Origin: Stomorhina lunata
Lineage: Eukaryota; Arthropoda; Insecta; Diptera; Rhiniidae
DNA: 64,000 nt
Assembly: GCA_933228675.1 (NCBI GenBank)
Contig: OW121743.1
Location: forward strand, 113,571,781 to 113,635,780
Direction of reading: 5' to 3'
Both the position numbers and the translations under genes were made by a program. The notes below the pieces were generated by a model that worked only from the letters and a program-made list of their open reading frames with translations, searched no databases and was not told where the DNA came from. Shown piece by piece: positions 48,646-60,985 of this stretch. Every line of letters begins with the position of its first letter. Position 1 is the first letter of the stretch.

Positions 48646-50570
48646 ATTCCTATAAAAATGGGAAATTTTTGAAAAATTTCCTATAAAAATGGGAAATTTT
48701 TGAAAAATTTCCTATAAAAATAGGAAATTTTTGAAAAATTTTCAATAAAAATAGGAAATATTTGAAAAATTTCCTATAAAAATAGGAAATTTTTGAAAAA
48801 TTTCCTATAAAAATAGGAAATTTTTGAAAAATTTCCTATAAAAATAGGAAATTTTTGAAAAATTTCCTATAAAAATAGGAAATTTTTGAAAAATTTCCTA
48901 TAAAAATAGGAAATTTTTGAAAAATTTCCTATAAAAATAGGAAATTTTTGAAAAATTTCCTATAAAAATAGGACATTTTTGAAAAATTTCCTATAAAAAT
49001 AGGAAATTTTTGAAAAATTTCCTAACAAAATAGGAAATTTTTGAAAAATTTCCTATAAAAATATGAAATTTTTGAAAAATTTCCTATAAAAATAGGAAAT
49101 TTTTGAAAAATTTCCTATGAAAATAGGAAATTTTTGAAAAAAAAGGAAATTTTTGAAAAATTTCCTATAAAAATAGGAAATTTTTGAAAAATTTCCTATA
49201 AAAATAGGAAATTTTTGAAAAATTTCCTATAAAAATAGGAAATTTTTGAAAAATTTCCTATAAAAATAGGAAATTTTTGAAAAATTTCCTATAAAAATAG
49301 GAAATTTGTGAAAAATTTCCTATAAAAATAAGAAATTTTTGAAAAATTTCCTATAAAAATAGGAAATTTTTGAAAAATTTCCTATAAAAATAGGAAATTT
49401 TTGAAAAATTTCCTATAAAAATAGGAAATTTTTGAAAAATTTCCTATAAAAATAGGAAATTTTTGAAAAATTTCCTATAAAAAAAGGAAATTTTTGAAAA
49501 ATTTCCTATAAAAATAGGAAATTTTTGAAAAATTTCCTATAAAAATAGGAAATTTTTGAAAAATTTCTTATAAAAATAGGAAATTTTTGAAAAATTTCCT
49601 ATAAAAATAGGAAATTTTTGAAAAATTTCCTATAAAAATAAGAAACTTTTGAAAAATCATCTATCAAAAAAGGAAATTTTTGAAAAATTTTCTATAAAAA
49701 TAGGAAATTTTTGAAAAATTTCCTATAAAAATAGGAAATTTTTGAAAAATTTCCTATAAAAATAGGAAATTTTTGAAAAATTTCCTATAAAAATAGGAAA
49801 TTTTTGAATAATTTCCTATAAAAATAGGAAATTTTTGAAAAATTTCCTATACAAATAGGAAATTTTTGAAAAATTTCCTATAAAAATAGGAAATTTTTGA
49901 AAAATTTCCTATAAAAATAGGAAATTTCTGAAAAATTTCCTATAAAAATAGGAAATTTTTGAAAAATTTCCTATAAAAATAGGAAATTTTTGAAAAATAT
50001 CCTATAAAAATAGGAAATTTTTGAAAAATATCCTATAAAAATAGGAAATTATTTTTCAAAAATTAATAAAAATAGGAAATTTTTGAAAAATTTCCTATAA
50101 AAATTAGAAATTTTTGAAAAATTTCCTATAAAAATAGGAAATTTTTGAAAAATTTCCTATAAAAATAGGAAATTTTTGAAAAATTTCCTATAAAAATAGG
50201 AAATTTTTGAAAAATTTCCTATAAAAATAGGAAATTTTTGAAAAATTTCCTATAAAAATAGGAAATTTTTGAAAAATTTCCTATAAAAATAGGAAATTTT
50301 TGAAAAATTTCCTATAAAAATAGGAAATTTTTGAAAAATTTCCTATAAAAATAGGAAATTTTTGAAAAATTTTATATAAAAATAGGAAATTTTCCAAAAA
50401 TTTCCTATAAAAATAGGAAAATTTTGAAAAATTTCCTATAAAAATAGGAAAATTTTGAAAAATTTCCTATAAAAATAGGAAATTTTTGAAAAATTTTCTA
50501 TAAAATTGGAAATTTTTGAAAAATTACCTATAAATATAAGAAATTTTTGAAAAATTTACTATAAAAATAA
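48646..50570 (-). repeat. tandem array, 31-bp family II units, G orientation: right arm of a large inverted repeat, about 62 copies
   Basis: The unit is the exact reverse complement of the left arm (TATAAAAATA, GGAAATTTTT, G, AAAAATTTCC). The arms can pair over at least 1.5 kb, in any 31-bp register. Short defects occur near 49135, 49650 and 50050. Confidence 0.97.
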
Positions 50571-50576
50571 AAAAAA

Positions 50577-50750
50577 AATTCCAATTTTTATAGGAAATTT
50601 TTCAAAAATTTCCCATTTTTATAGGAAATTTTTCAAAAATTTCCCATTTTTATAGGAAATTTTTTTTTAAATTTCCTATTTTTTAAAAAATTATTTTTTT
50701 ATAGCAAATTGGTTAAAAATTTCCTATTTTTATAGCAAATTTTTCAAAAT
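50577..50750 (+). repeat. short return to C-orientation family II units
   Basis: After an A-run at about 50566-50578 the orientation switches back for about five degenerate units before the array ends. A second flip point thus lies at the right border. Confidence 0.85.
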
Positions 50751-51979
50751 TGTATGATGTAAAATTTGTAAAAATATTATTTAAATAAATGCTAATTATT
50801 CTGTTTATATCTTATAGCTTTTTAACGTTTCAAAACATTACATTAATTCAAAACATTACATTAATTCAATTGCTCTAGTCTAGTGATTTGTTGAAAATAT
50901 CTTTTACTTTAAGTCTATTTCAAAAATCTACATAAATCTTAGCTATTATCCCAATTTAGACTTAAGAGCAAAATATATTTAAAATTATATACTTTTAGGC
51001 TTCATCTCCCTCCCCAAAATAATATACTACCCTAGTCTATGTATCTTCAATATAAGTATGAACATAAATTTTTAAATATATCCACACTTGATGATGTATC
51101 TTTCAACAAAATTTATATACCCCAGAAATGTACTCCCATATGAATGCATATCAAGGATAATGTCTATTTGAAATCCTTGTTACTGCTACAATACAATTTC
51201 TATATATTTATTTATGCATAATGTATCGTTTGTAGTTAAATACATACAATCGTTATATCATTTCAGTTTGATTACTTGGGTATATTACAAAATCTTAGAA
51301 AACAATATCTATAAAAGAAAGCGAATAATATAATTTTCTACTTGATGCCACATTTTTAAAACACCCCCTCCAAAATATTGCCGCTGGTTTTCCTTCTTAA
51401 CTTTTGTGGAGGCAACATAAAAACGTCTATATGGGCCACAATGACATTTTACAACTGGGGTTTGTTCTTCTTGTTGTTTTAGTCGCATGTAATGGCAAAA
51501 ATATTTATAAGATCTCGGTGTGCCTCAGTATGTGGCAAAGTCTAGTAAATGTGGGTGTTTTTTGTTGTTGTCTTATTTAAATAAATGTTGAAATTTTATC
51601 GTTTTTCCTCCTTTTTTTCCAGTTCATTTTCTTTATCGTAAATGTATTCTGTTTGTGAATCTTTGAAATTGCCACCAAAGCAATTGTGGAAAAGAAAAAT
51701 CCATTTCAGGTTATCCGCGAATTTCAATCATTCCCGTGGCTCAGAATAAAGAACATGAATATAAAAAGAGATAAAGAATAAATTGCAAAAAATAAAGAAA
51801 ATGGAATAATTTAAACGATATATGAAAATAGAGAGATCTGTAGTCATATTACAAAAATATTCAGCTAAAGTTAAAGTAAATGAAATCACATTAACTTAAG
51901 CCAAAAGTAGGGTAATAAAAATTCTGTCAATCGTTATTACAGGGAAGGGCTGTTCAGGAAGTTTTTTAAAACTATATAC
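50751..51979. other. single-copy DNA; right end matches a piece inside a later array
   Basis: No gene is recognised. The last 70 bp (51909-51979, from GGGTAATAAAAATTCTGTCA to ACTATATAC) recur at 55308-55378 with three mismatches. Confidence 0.55.
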
Positions 51980-53715
51980 AAAATTTTTCAAAAATTTCTT
52001 ATTTTAATAGATTTTTCAAAAATTTCTTATTTTAATAGATTTTTCAAAAATTTCTTATTTCTATAGTAAATTTTTAAAAAATTTTTTATTTTTATAGGAA
52101 ATTTTTCAAAAATTCCTTTTTTTATAGGAAATTTTTAAAAAATTTCTTTTTTTATAGGAAATTTTTCAAAAATTTCTTCTTTTTATAGGAAATTTTTCAA
52201 AAATTTCTTATCTTTATAGGAAATTTTTCAAAAATTTCTTATTTTTATAGGAAATTTTTTCGAAATTTTTTTATTTTTATAGGAAATTTTTCAAAAATTT
52301 CTTATTTTTGTAGGAAATTTTTGAAAAATTTCTTATTTTTATAGAAAATTTTTCAAAAATTTCCTTATAGGAAATTTTTCAAAAATTTCTTATTTTTATA
52401 GGAAATTTTTCAAAAATTTCTTATTTTTATAGGAAATTTTTCAAAAATTTCTTATTTTTATAAAAAATTTTACAAAAATTTCTTATCTTTATAGGAAATT
52501 TTTCAAAAATTTCTTATTTTTATAGGAAATTTTTCAAAATTTTTTTATTTTTATAGGAAATTTTTCAAAAATTTCTTATTTTTGTAGGAAATTTTTGAAA
52601 AATTTCTTATTTTTATAGAAAATTTTTAAAAAATTTCTTATTTTTATAGGAAATTTTTCAAAAATTTATTGTTTTTATAGGAAATTTTTAAAAATTTATT
52701 ATTTCTATAGAAAATTTTTCAAAAATTTCTTATTTCTATAGGAAATTTTTCAAAAATTTCTTATTTTCATAGGAAATTTTTAAAAATTTCATATTTTCAT
52801 AGGAAATTTTTCAAAAATTTATTATTTTTATTATTTTTATAGGAAACTTTTCCAAAATTTCTTATTTTTATAGGAAATTTTTCAAAAAATTTCTTATTTT
52901 TATAGGAAAATTTTCAATTTTTTTTAATTTTTATAGGAAATTTTTCAAAATTTGCTCATTTTTATAGGAACATTTTTCCAAAAGTTTCTGATTTTTATAG
53001 GAAGTTTTTCAAAAATTCCTATTTTTATATTAAATTTTTAAATAATTTCCTTTTTTAATAGGAAATTTTTTAAAATTTTCTGTTTTTATAGGAATTTTCA
53101 TAAAATTTCGAAATAGGAAATACTTTTAAAAACTTGTTAATTTTATAGGAAATTATTCAAAAATTTCTTATTTTTAAAGGAAAAATTTCAAAAATTTCTC
53201 ATATTTATCGAAAATTTTTTAAAATTTTTTTTTTTTATAAGAATTTTTTTTAAAAATTTTGTATTTTTATATGAAATTTTTTAAAAGTTTCTTATTTTTA
53301 TTGAAAATTTTTTATTTTTATATGAAATTTTTTAAAAAATTCTTATCTTTATTGGAAATTATTTAAAATTTTCTTATTTTTATATGAAATTAAAAAAAAA
53401 TATTTCTTGTTTTTATAGGAAATTTTTCAAAAAATTTTCATTTTTATAGGAAACTTTTCATTTTTTCAAAAAATTTTTATTTTATAGAAAATTTTTTACT
53501 TTTTAGGAAAATTTCAAAAATCTCTTGTGTTTTAGTAAGTTTTTCCAAAGTCTCGTATTTTTATAAAAAAAACTTTAAAAAATTTCTGATTTTTATTTAA
53601 AATTTTCAACAATTTCTGAGTTTTATATAATTGTTTCAAAAATTTCTCATTTTGATAGGAAATTAAAGATTTTTTTTATATTAATATTTTCAAAAATTTT
53701 TCCCACAAAATTCCT
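51980..53715. repeat. tandem array, ~31-bp family II units, C orientation, about 56 copies
   Basis: The unit is GGAAATTTTT, C, AAAAATTTCT, TATTTTTATA. It is well kept at 52.1-52.8 kb and decays strongly after 53.0 kb. TTTCT in place of TTTCC makes it the complement of the AAGAAA subtype found in the 54.7-57.4 kb array. Confidence 0.92.
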
Positions 53716-54654
53716 CTTACTAAAATGAATATAGAGTATGACAAATCCAAAATTTTATAATGAAATACGAGTATCACAAAACGGAATTTTTGATGAGTTA
53801 TTTTTTATGTTTGTTTAAACATTTTTTTTTTTGAGCAAATGGTCAAAAACCATAAAAAATTGCTAATGACTTAGCAAAGCTTCTATAAAGGGGAAGTTAA
53901 AAAAATAGACAGAAGGTCTTATTCTGGGATGATTTTTAATATTTAGTTTTGACTGATTTTTGATTTTTTATATTTAGTTTTGATTGGAAATAAAATAATG
54001 CAAATTTTTCCCTTGAAATAAGAAAGTGAATTTGGCATCCCTTACTCTAGTGCTTCCTTGATGCTTCAAAGTAAGCAGTTACTTCTAAGTAGCAAATCAA
54101 ATAATCAAAAAGCTTCAAGAAAAAATTATTTTACTCTTAAGTATTTATATTTTAAAGCAAAATCTCGAAGATTTATAACCCACATGAATTCTATACACAC
54201 TTTAACTCCACACTTTTATGCCATTTAACAAAATTGATGGCATTTGTGATTCTTAAAATCAGAAAAAATTAACTCAATACGACTGCCAATACAACGCATT
54301 CCATCCCAGACATTGTCGTTAAAGGGGGATATTAAAGAGTTATTTTTATCTTCCGTGTCTCTAAATGTTTAAATGACTAAATGCGAACATGTTCGAATGT
54401 TTGGAAACAAATTGAATTGAATACCTTTTTAAACAGGGCCATAAATCTTGTATTAGTGGGATATAATTTGTTTTTCGTCTTTGCTGTTAAGAAAATAAGA
54501 TGAACTAAGAACGAAGATACTCAACACATAAAGTAGTTTATTTAAGAATGAAATTAGATTTTGTCTTAAAGAAATGAAATAAAATGAAAAAAAAAATAAA
54601 AATAAATTTCAAGAAAGCGAAAATCACTTCAAAAGAGTAAAATCGCTGAATAAT
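53716..54654. other. single-copy spacer between oppositely oriented family II arrays
   Basis: AT-rich, with no gene recognised. Confidence 0.5.
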
Positions 54655-57385
54655 TTCCTTTACAAAAAATTTGAAATTTTTAAAAATTCCCTTAAAAAAA
54701 TACATTTTTGAAAAATTTCCTGTAAAATAAGAAATTAAAAAAAAAAAATAGGAAAATTTTTAAAAATTTCATATAAAAATAACACAATTTTGAAAAAATT
54801 TAAAATATGAATTTTTTAAAAAATTTCCTATAAAAAAAGAAATTTTTAAAAAATTTCCTATAAATATAAGAAATTTAAAAAAAATTCCTATGAAAATAAG
54901 AAATTTTTGAAAATTTTTCCATAAAAATAAGAAATTTTTGAAAATATTCCTTTAAAAATAGGACATTTCTTAACAATTTCCTATAAAAATAAGAAATTTT
55001 TAAAAAATTTCCTATAAAAAAAAGTTTCTATAAAAATCGGAAAATTTTCAAAAATTTTCTATAAAAATAAATAATTTTTAATTTTTTTTTTTACAAAAAT
55101 AAGGAATTTTTTAAATTTTTTCGTATAAAAATAAGAAATTTTGGAAAAATTTTCTGTAAAAATAAGAAATTTTTGAAAAAAATTTCAATTAATATAGGAA
55201 CATTTTCTATAAAATAGGAAATTTTCGAAAATATCTTATAAAAATAGGAAATTTTTGAAAATTCCCCTATAAAAATAAAAAAATTTTAAAAAATTTCCTA
55301 TAAAAATAGGGTAATAAAAATTCTGTCAATCGTTATTACAGGAAAGTTCTGTTCAGGAAGTTTTTTAAAACTATATACTTTTTTAAAACTATATATCAAT
55401 TAATATAGGAACATTTTCTATAAAATAGGAAATTTTCGAAAATATCTTATAAAAATAGGAAATTTTTGAAAATTCCCCTATAAAAATAAAAAAATTTTAA
55501 AAAATTTCCTATAAAAATAGGATCTTATAATTTTTTTTTTGATTTCTTATAAAAGTAAGAAATTTTTAAAAAATGTCCTATAAAAATAAGAAATTTTTTA
55601 AAAATTTCCTATAAAAATAAGAAATTTTCGGAAAATTTCGTACAAAAATAGGAAATTTTTGAAAAAAATAGGATATTTTTGAAAAATTTTCTATAAAAAT
55701 AGGAAATTTTTGAAAATTTCGTATAAAAATAGGAAATTTTTGAAAAATTTCCTATAAAAATAAGAAATTTTTCAAAAATTTCCTATAAAAAAAAAATTAA
55801 AATTTTTTTTTTTATAAAAATACGAATTTTTTGAAAAAGTTTTCATTAAAATAAGAAATTTTTAAAAAATTTCTTATAAGAATAAGAAATTTTTAAAAAA
55901 TTTCTTAGAAAAATAAAAAATCTTTGAAAAATTTGTTATAAAAATATGAAATTTTTGTAAAATTTCTTATAAAAATAAATTTCCTATAAAAATCAGACAT
56001 TTTTGAAAAATTTCCTATAAAAAATTAAAGAATTTGCTATGAAAATAAGAAATATGTGAAAAATTTGCTATAAAAATAGGAGATTTTTGAAAAATTTGCT
56101 ATAAAAATAGTAAAGTTTTGAAAAATGTTCTATAGAGATAACAATTTTTGAAAAATTTCCTATAAAAATAAGAAATTTTTGAAAAATTTCCTATAAAAAT
56201 AAGAAATTTTTGAAAAATTTCCTATAAAAATAGGAAATTTTTGAAAAATTTCCTATAAAAATAATAAATTTTTGAAAAATTTCCTATAAAAATAAGAAAT
56301 TTTTGAAAAATTTCCTATAAAAATAAGAAATTTTTGAAAAGTTTTCTATAAATATAAGAAATTTTTGAAAAATTTACTATAAAAATAGGAAATTTTTGAA
56401 AAATTTCCTATAAAAATAGGAAATTTTTGAAAATTTTCCTATAAAAATAGGAAATTTTTGAAAAAAAAATGGGAAATTTTTGAAAAAATAATGGGAAATT
56501 TTTAAAAAATTTTCTATAAAAATTGGAAATTTTTGAAAAATTTTCTATAAAAATTGGAAATTTTTGAAAAATTTCCTATAAAATTAGGAAATTTTTGAAA
56601 AATTTCCTATAAAAATAGGAAATTTTTGAAAAATTTCCTATAAAAATAGGAAATTTTTGAAAAATTTCCTATAAAAATAGGAAATTTTTGAAAAATTTCC
56701 TATAAAAATAGTAAATTTTTGAAAAATTTCCTATAAAAATAGTAAATTTTTGAAAAATTTCCTATAAAAATAGGAAATTTTTGAAAAATTTCCTATAAAA
56801 ATAGGAAAATTTTGAAAAATTTCCTATAAAAGTAGGAAAATTTTGAAAAATTTCCTATAAAAATAGGAAAATTTTGAAAAATTTCCTATAAAATAAGAAA
56901 TTTTTGAAAAATTTCCTATAAAAATAAGAAATTTTTGAAAAATTTCCTATAAAAATAAGAAATTTTTGAAAAATTTCCTATAAAAATAAGAAATTTTTGA
57001 AAAATTTCCTATAAAAATAAGACATTTTTGAAAAATTTCCTATAAAAATAAGAAATTTTTGAAAAATTTCTTATAAAAATAAGAAATTTTTGAAAAATTT
57101 CCTATAAAAATAAGAAAAATTTGAAAAATTTCCTATAAAAATAAGAAATTTTTGAAAAATTTCCTATTAAAATAAGAAATTTTTTTAAAAAATTCCTACA
57201 AAAATAGGAAATTTTTTAAAAATTTGCTATATAAATAAGAAATCTTTGAAAATTTTTCTATAAAATTAAGAAATTTTTTAAAAATTTCCTATAAAAATAA
57301 GAAATTTTTGAAAAATTTCCTATAAAAATAAGAATTTTTTGAAAAATTTCCTATAAAAATATTACATTTTTGAAGATATACTATA
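54655..57385. repeat. tandem array, ~31-bp family II units, G orientation, about 88 copies, mosaic
   Basis: The unit is TATAAAAATA, AGAAATTTTT, G, AAAAATTTCC. The left half is heavily decayed and the right half (56.15-57.1 kb) more uniform, with sub-blocks of AAGAAA and AGGAAA types. It contains an island of non-array DNA at 55308-55378. A 125-bp block, 55186-55310, is repeated at 55397-55521 on either side of that island. Confidence 0.92.
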
Positions 57386-58749
57386 AAAATAGTTTTCCTA
57401 CACAAAGCAACAACAGATGCTTCTTTTTGGTTTTATAGAGACTTCGGTTTAACGATAATGATTTTCTGGCGCCTCTCTTTAGTCGATCAAATAATTTTTG
57501 TTTGCTTTTCTTGTTGTTTTATTATAAACTTTCATTTAATGATCCAATTTTATTTTGCTTTTTTGAAGTATTGTTTCCCATGTTTAGGTTTCTATGATAA
57601 AGTTGTAAAGATTTTGTTTATAAGATAATTAACATTTTTTTTTTAAGTTTAGTTGTGACGATTCTCAAACTTATTACAACACATCGTTAACATATTTCCA
57701 AAATGTTTAGTTAAAAGCAATTTATGTGGGAAAAATCAGATCAGCAAATTCTGGATATTTGAGTAATTGTATCCGAAATGTAGACATGGGGTTATTTAGT
57801 TTTTAAGGAAAAAATATTATTGAGGTATTTTCACGAAATTTTAAATTTCTAGTGATTGTTAGTCGTTTACATTATCAATATATACCACATTGCCAGTCTA
57901 TACCACATGATAAACTAAACAAATCTTTAAAAATTTAATTTCGAATTCATTTAAGCTTAAACCCATCTACATAAATTTTGTTTCTTTAAACAATTTATTT
58001 CAAATGGGTTAACCAAAATACTCTTTCTATATGACAACATCTAAAAAACCAATATTTGAATAAATTGTTATTTATTTGCAAAAGTACATAAATAAGCAAA
58101 AGGATTTTCTCAATAACTCAATTGAAAATCAAATTTCAAATTACAATCACACACACATACACAGCCAAACACACAATCTTCCAAACAGATCCTGCCACTA
58201 AATAAAGATAAACAGCTGCCTGCCAATTACCATTGTAATCTTTCTATCAAAAAACGATGGGGTTAGAGCTAAAATATTCTTCTCTAATATATAACATTGG
58301 AAACTCCAATTCGTTATGGTTGCTCAATAAAGAATTCAATTGCATACTTATTTGGGCTCATACATAGTTATTTTTTTATATGAGCCATATAAAATTAGCA
58401 ATTTCCCTAAATAAAGCGTATCCAAAACCATTAGAAAGGATATCTTGTCTTTAGATTTTCCTTTTTTTAGTTCTTTAGAATTGCATAAAGGAAGAAGGCA
58501 TTTTGCAAATATATACAGAGATTTCTTTTGTAGTTTCGCAATAAATTTGCAACGCTTTAGTTGGAAAATAATGGTTAATTGAAGTAAGAATTTATGGCCT
58601 CTAATTGATATTTTAAAGAATGAGAACGTGGGAAAAATTATCAAACGTCGTCGAGGAATTTTGGTTTCTCCGCAAACAATTTTTGGCTTTTTATCAATAA
58701 ATTGGTCTGTTACATTGAATAATATTTACATCCCGACAATTTTGTTATT
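57386..58749. other. single-copy DNA, no gene seen
   Basis: Includes a short ACACAC stretch at about 58149-58175. A 98-codon minus-strand frame (58348-58644) has no recognisable domain and no coding-type composition. Confidence 0.45.
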
Positions 58750-59212
58750 TTTTGATAAAAATTTTTCTATAGAAAAATTATTAATATAAAAATTTTTCTA
58801 TAGAAAAATTGTCAATATAAAAATTTTTCTATAGAAAAATTGTCAATATAAAAATTTTTCTATAGAAAAATTGTCAATATAAAAATTTTTCTATAGAAAA
58901 ATTGTCAATATAATAATTTTTCTATAGAAAAATTTTCAATATAAAAATTTGTCTATAGAAAAATTTTCAATATAAAAATTTGTCTATAGAAAACTTTTCA
59001 ATATAAAAATTTGTCTATAGAAAAATTTTCAATATAAAAATTTGTCTATAGAAAAATTTTCAATATAAAAATTTGTCTATAGAAAAATTTTCAATATAAA
59101 AATTTGTCTATAGAAAAATTTTCAATATAAAAATTTGTCTATAGAAAAATTTTCAATATAAAAATTTGTCTATAGAAAAATTTTCAATATAAAAATTTTT
59201 CTATAGAAAAAT
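58750..59212. repeat. tandem array, 31-bp family I units (CAATATA spacer), left part, about 15 copies
   Basis: The unit is TTTTTCTATAGAAAAA plus TTTTCAATATAAAAA. The first units carry TTGTCAATATA, later ones have TTTGTCTATAG in place of TTTTTCTATAG. It stops at about 59212 where a family II array begins abruptly. Confidence 0.95.
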
Positions 59213-60985
59213 CTATCAAAATAGGAAATTTTTGAAAAAGTTCCTATAAAACTAAGAAATTTTTGAAAATTTTCTTCAAAAATGAAGTAATTTATTGAAA
59301 ATTTTCCTATGGAATTTTAATTTTTTTAAAAATTTCCTATAAAAATAAGAAATGTTTTAAAAATTTTCTATAAAAATAAAAAGTTTTTGAGAAATTTTCT
59401 ATAAAATAAGAAATATTGGAAAAATTTCCTTTAAAACTAAGAAAATTTTCCAAAATTTCTTATAAAAATAAGAAATTTTTGAAAAATTCGCTATTAAAAT
59501 AAGAAATTTTTGAAAAAGTTCCTATAAAAATAAGAAATTATTGAAAAATTTTCTATAAAAATAAGAAATTTTTGAAAAACTTCCTATAAAAATAAGACAT
59601 TTTTGAAAAATTTGCTATAAAAATAAGAAATGTTTGAAAAATAATAAGAAATTTTGGAAAAATTTTGTATAGAAATAAGAAATTTTTAAAATTGTTTTGA
59701 TAAAAAAAATAAATTTTTGAAAAATTTCCTAAAAAAATAAGGAATTTTTGAAAAATTTCCTAAAAAATAAGAAATTTTTGAAAAATTTTCTATAAAAATA
59801 AGAAAATTTTGAAAAATTTCCTTCAAAAACTAGAAATTTTTGAAAAATTTCCTATAAAAATAAGAAATTTTTGAAAAATTTCCTATAAAAATAAGAAATT
59901 TTTGGAAAACTTCCTATAAAAATAAGAAATTGTTGAAACATTTTCTATAAAAATAAGAAATTTTTGAAAAATTTCCTATAAAAATAAGAAATTTTTGGCA
60001 AACTTCGTATAAAAATAAGAAATTGTTGAAACATTTCCTATAAAAATAAGAAATTTTTGGAAAACTTCCTATAAAAATAAGAAATTGTTGAAACATTTTC
60101 TATAGAAATAAGAATTTTTTGAAAAATTTCCTATAAAAATAAAATAATTTTTAAAAAATTTCCTATAAAATTAAGAAGTTTTTGGAAAAAGTCCTATAAA
60201 AATAAGAAATTTTTGAAAAAGTTCCTATAAAAATAAGAAATTTTTGAAAAATTTTCTTAAAAAATTTATTTATTGATAATTTTCCTATAAAATTTGAAAT
60301 TTTTTAAAAATTTCCTATAAAAATAAGAAATTTTTGAAAAATTTTCTATAAAAATTAAAAGTTTTTGAAAAATTTTCTATAAAAATTTTTTAAAAAATTT
60401 CTTACAAAAATAAAAAAAATTTGAGAAATTTCCTATAAAAATAAGAATTTTTGAGAAATTTCCTATAAAAATAAGAAATTTTTGAAAAATTTCCTATAAA
60501 AATAAGAAATTTTTGAAAATTTTCCTATAAAAATAAAAAATTTTTGAAAAATTTCCTATAAAAATAAGAAATATTTGAAAAATTTCCTATAAAAATTAGA
60601 AATTTTTGAAAGATTTCCTATAAAAATAAGAAATTTTTGAAAAATTTGCTATAAAAATAAGAAATATTTGAAAAATTTCCTATAAAAATAAGAAATTTTT
60701 GAAAATTTTCCTATAAAAATAAGAAATTTTTGAAAAATTTCCTATAAAAATAAGAAATTTTTGAAAAATTTTCTATAAAAATAAGAAACTTTTGAAAAAT
60801 TTCCTATAAAAATAAAAAATTTTTGAAAATTTTCCTATAAAAATAAGAATTTTTTGAAAAATTTCCTATAAAAATAAGAAATTTTTGAAAAACTTCTTAT
60901 AAAAATAAGAAATTTTGGAAAAATTTGCTATAAAAATAAGAAATTTTTGAAAAATTTGCTATAAAGATAAGAAATTTTTAAAAAA
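59213..60985. repeat. tandem array, ~31-bp family II units, G orientation, about 57 copies, set between two family I arrays
   Basis: The unit is TATAAAAATA, AGAAATTTTT, G, AAAAATTTCC, moderately diverged. It is bounded on both sides by family I units with the same CAATATA spacer, with no single-copy DNA at either junction. Confidence 0.94.

Noticed and set aside
47107..50570. MEF2 or SRF binding sites in CCTATTTTTATAGG
   Set aside because: The spacing does not fit: MEF2 needs YTA, four A/T, TAR, and SRF needs six A/T between CC and GG. Here the A/T core is longer, so these are near-misses only.
58348..58644. 98-codon minus-strand frame as a gene
   Set aside because: Lys/Phe/Ile-rich composition like the surrounding AT-rich DNA; no domain or supporting signal.
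59914..60096. 60-codon minus-strand frame rich in FLIFIGSFPKISYFYRK-type text
   Set aside because: Translation of family II units; not a protein.
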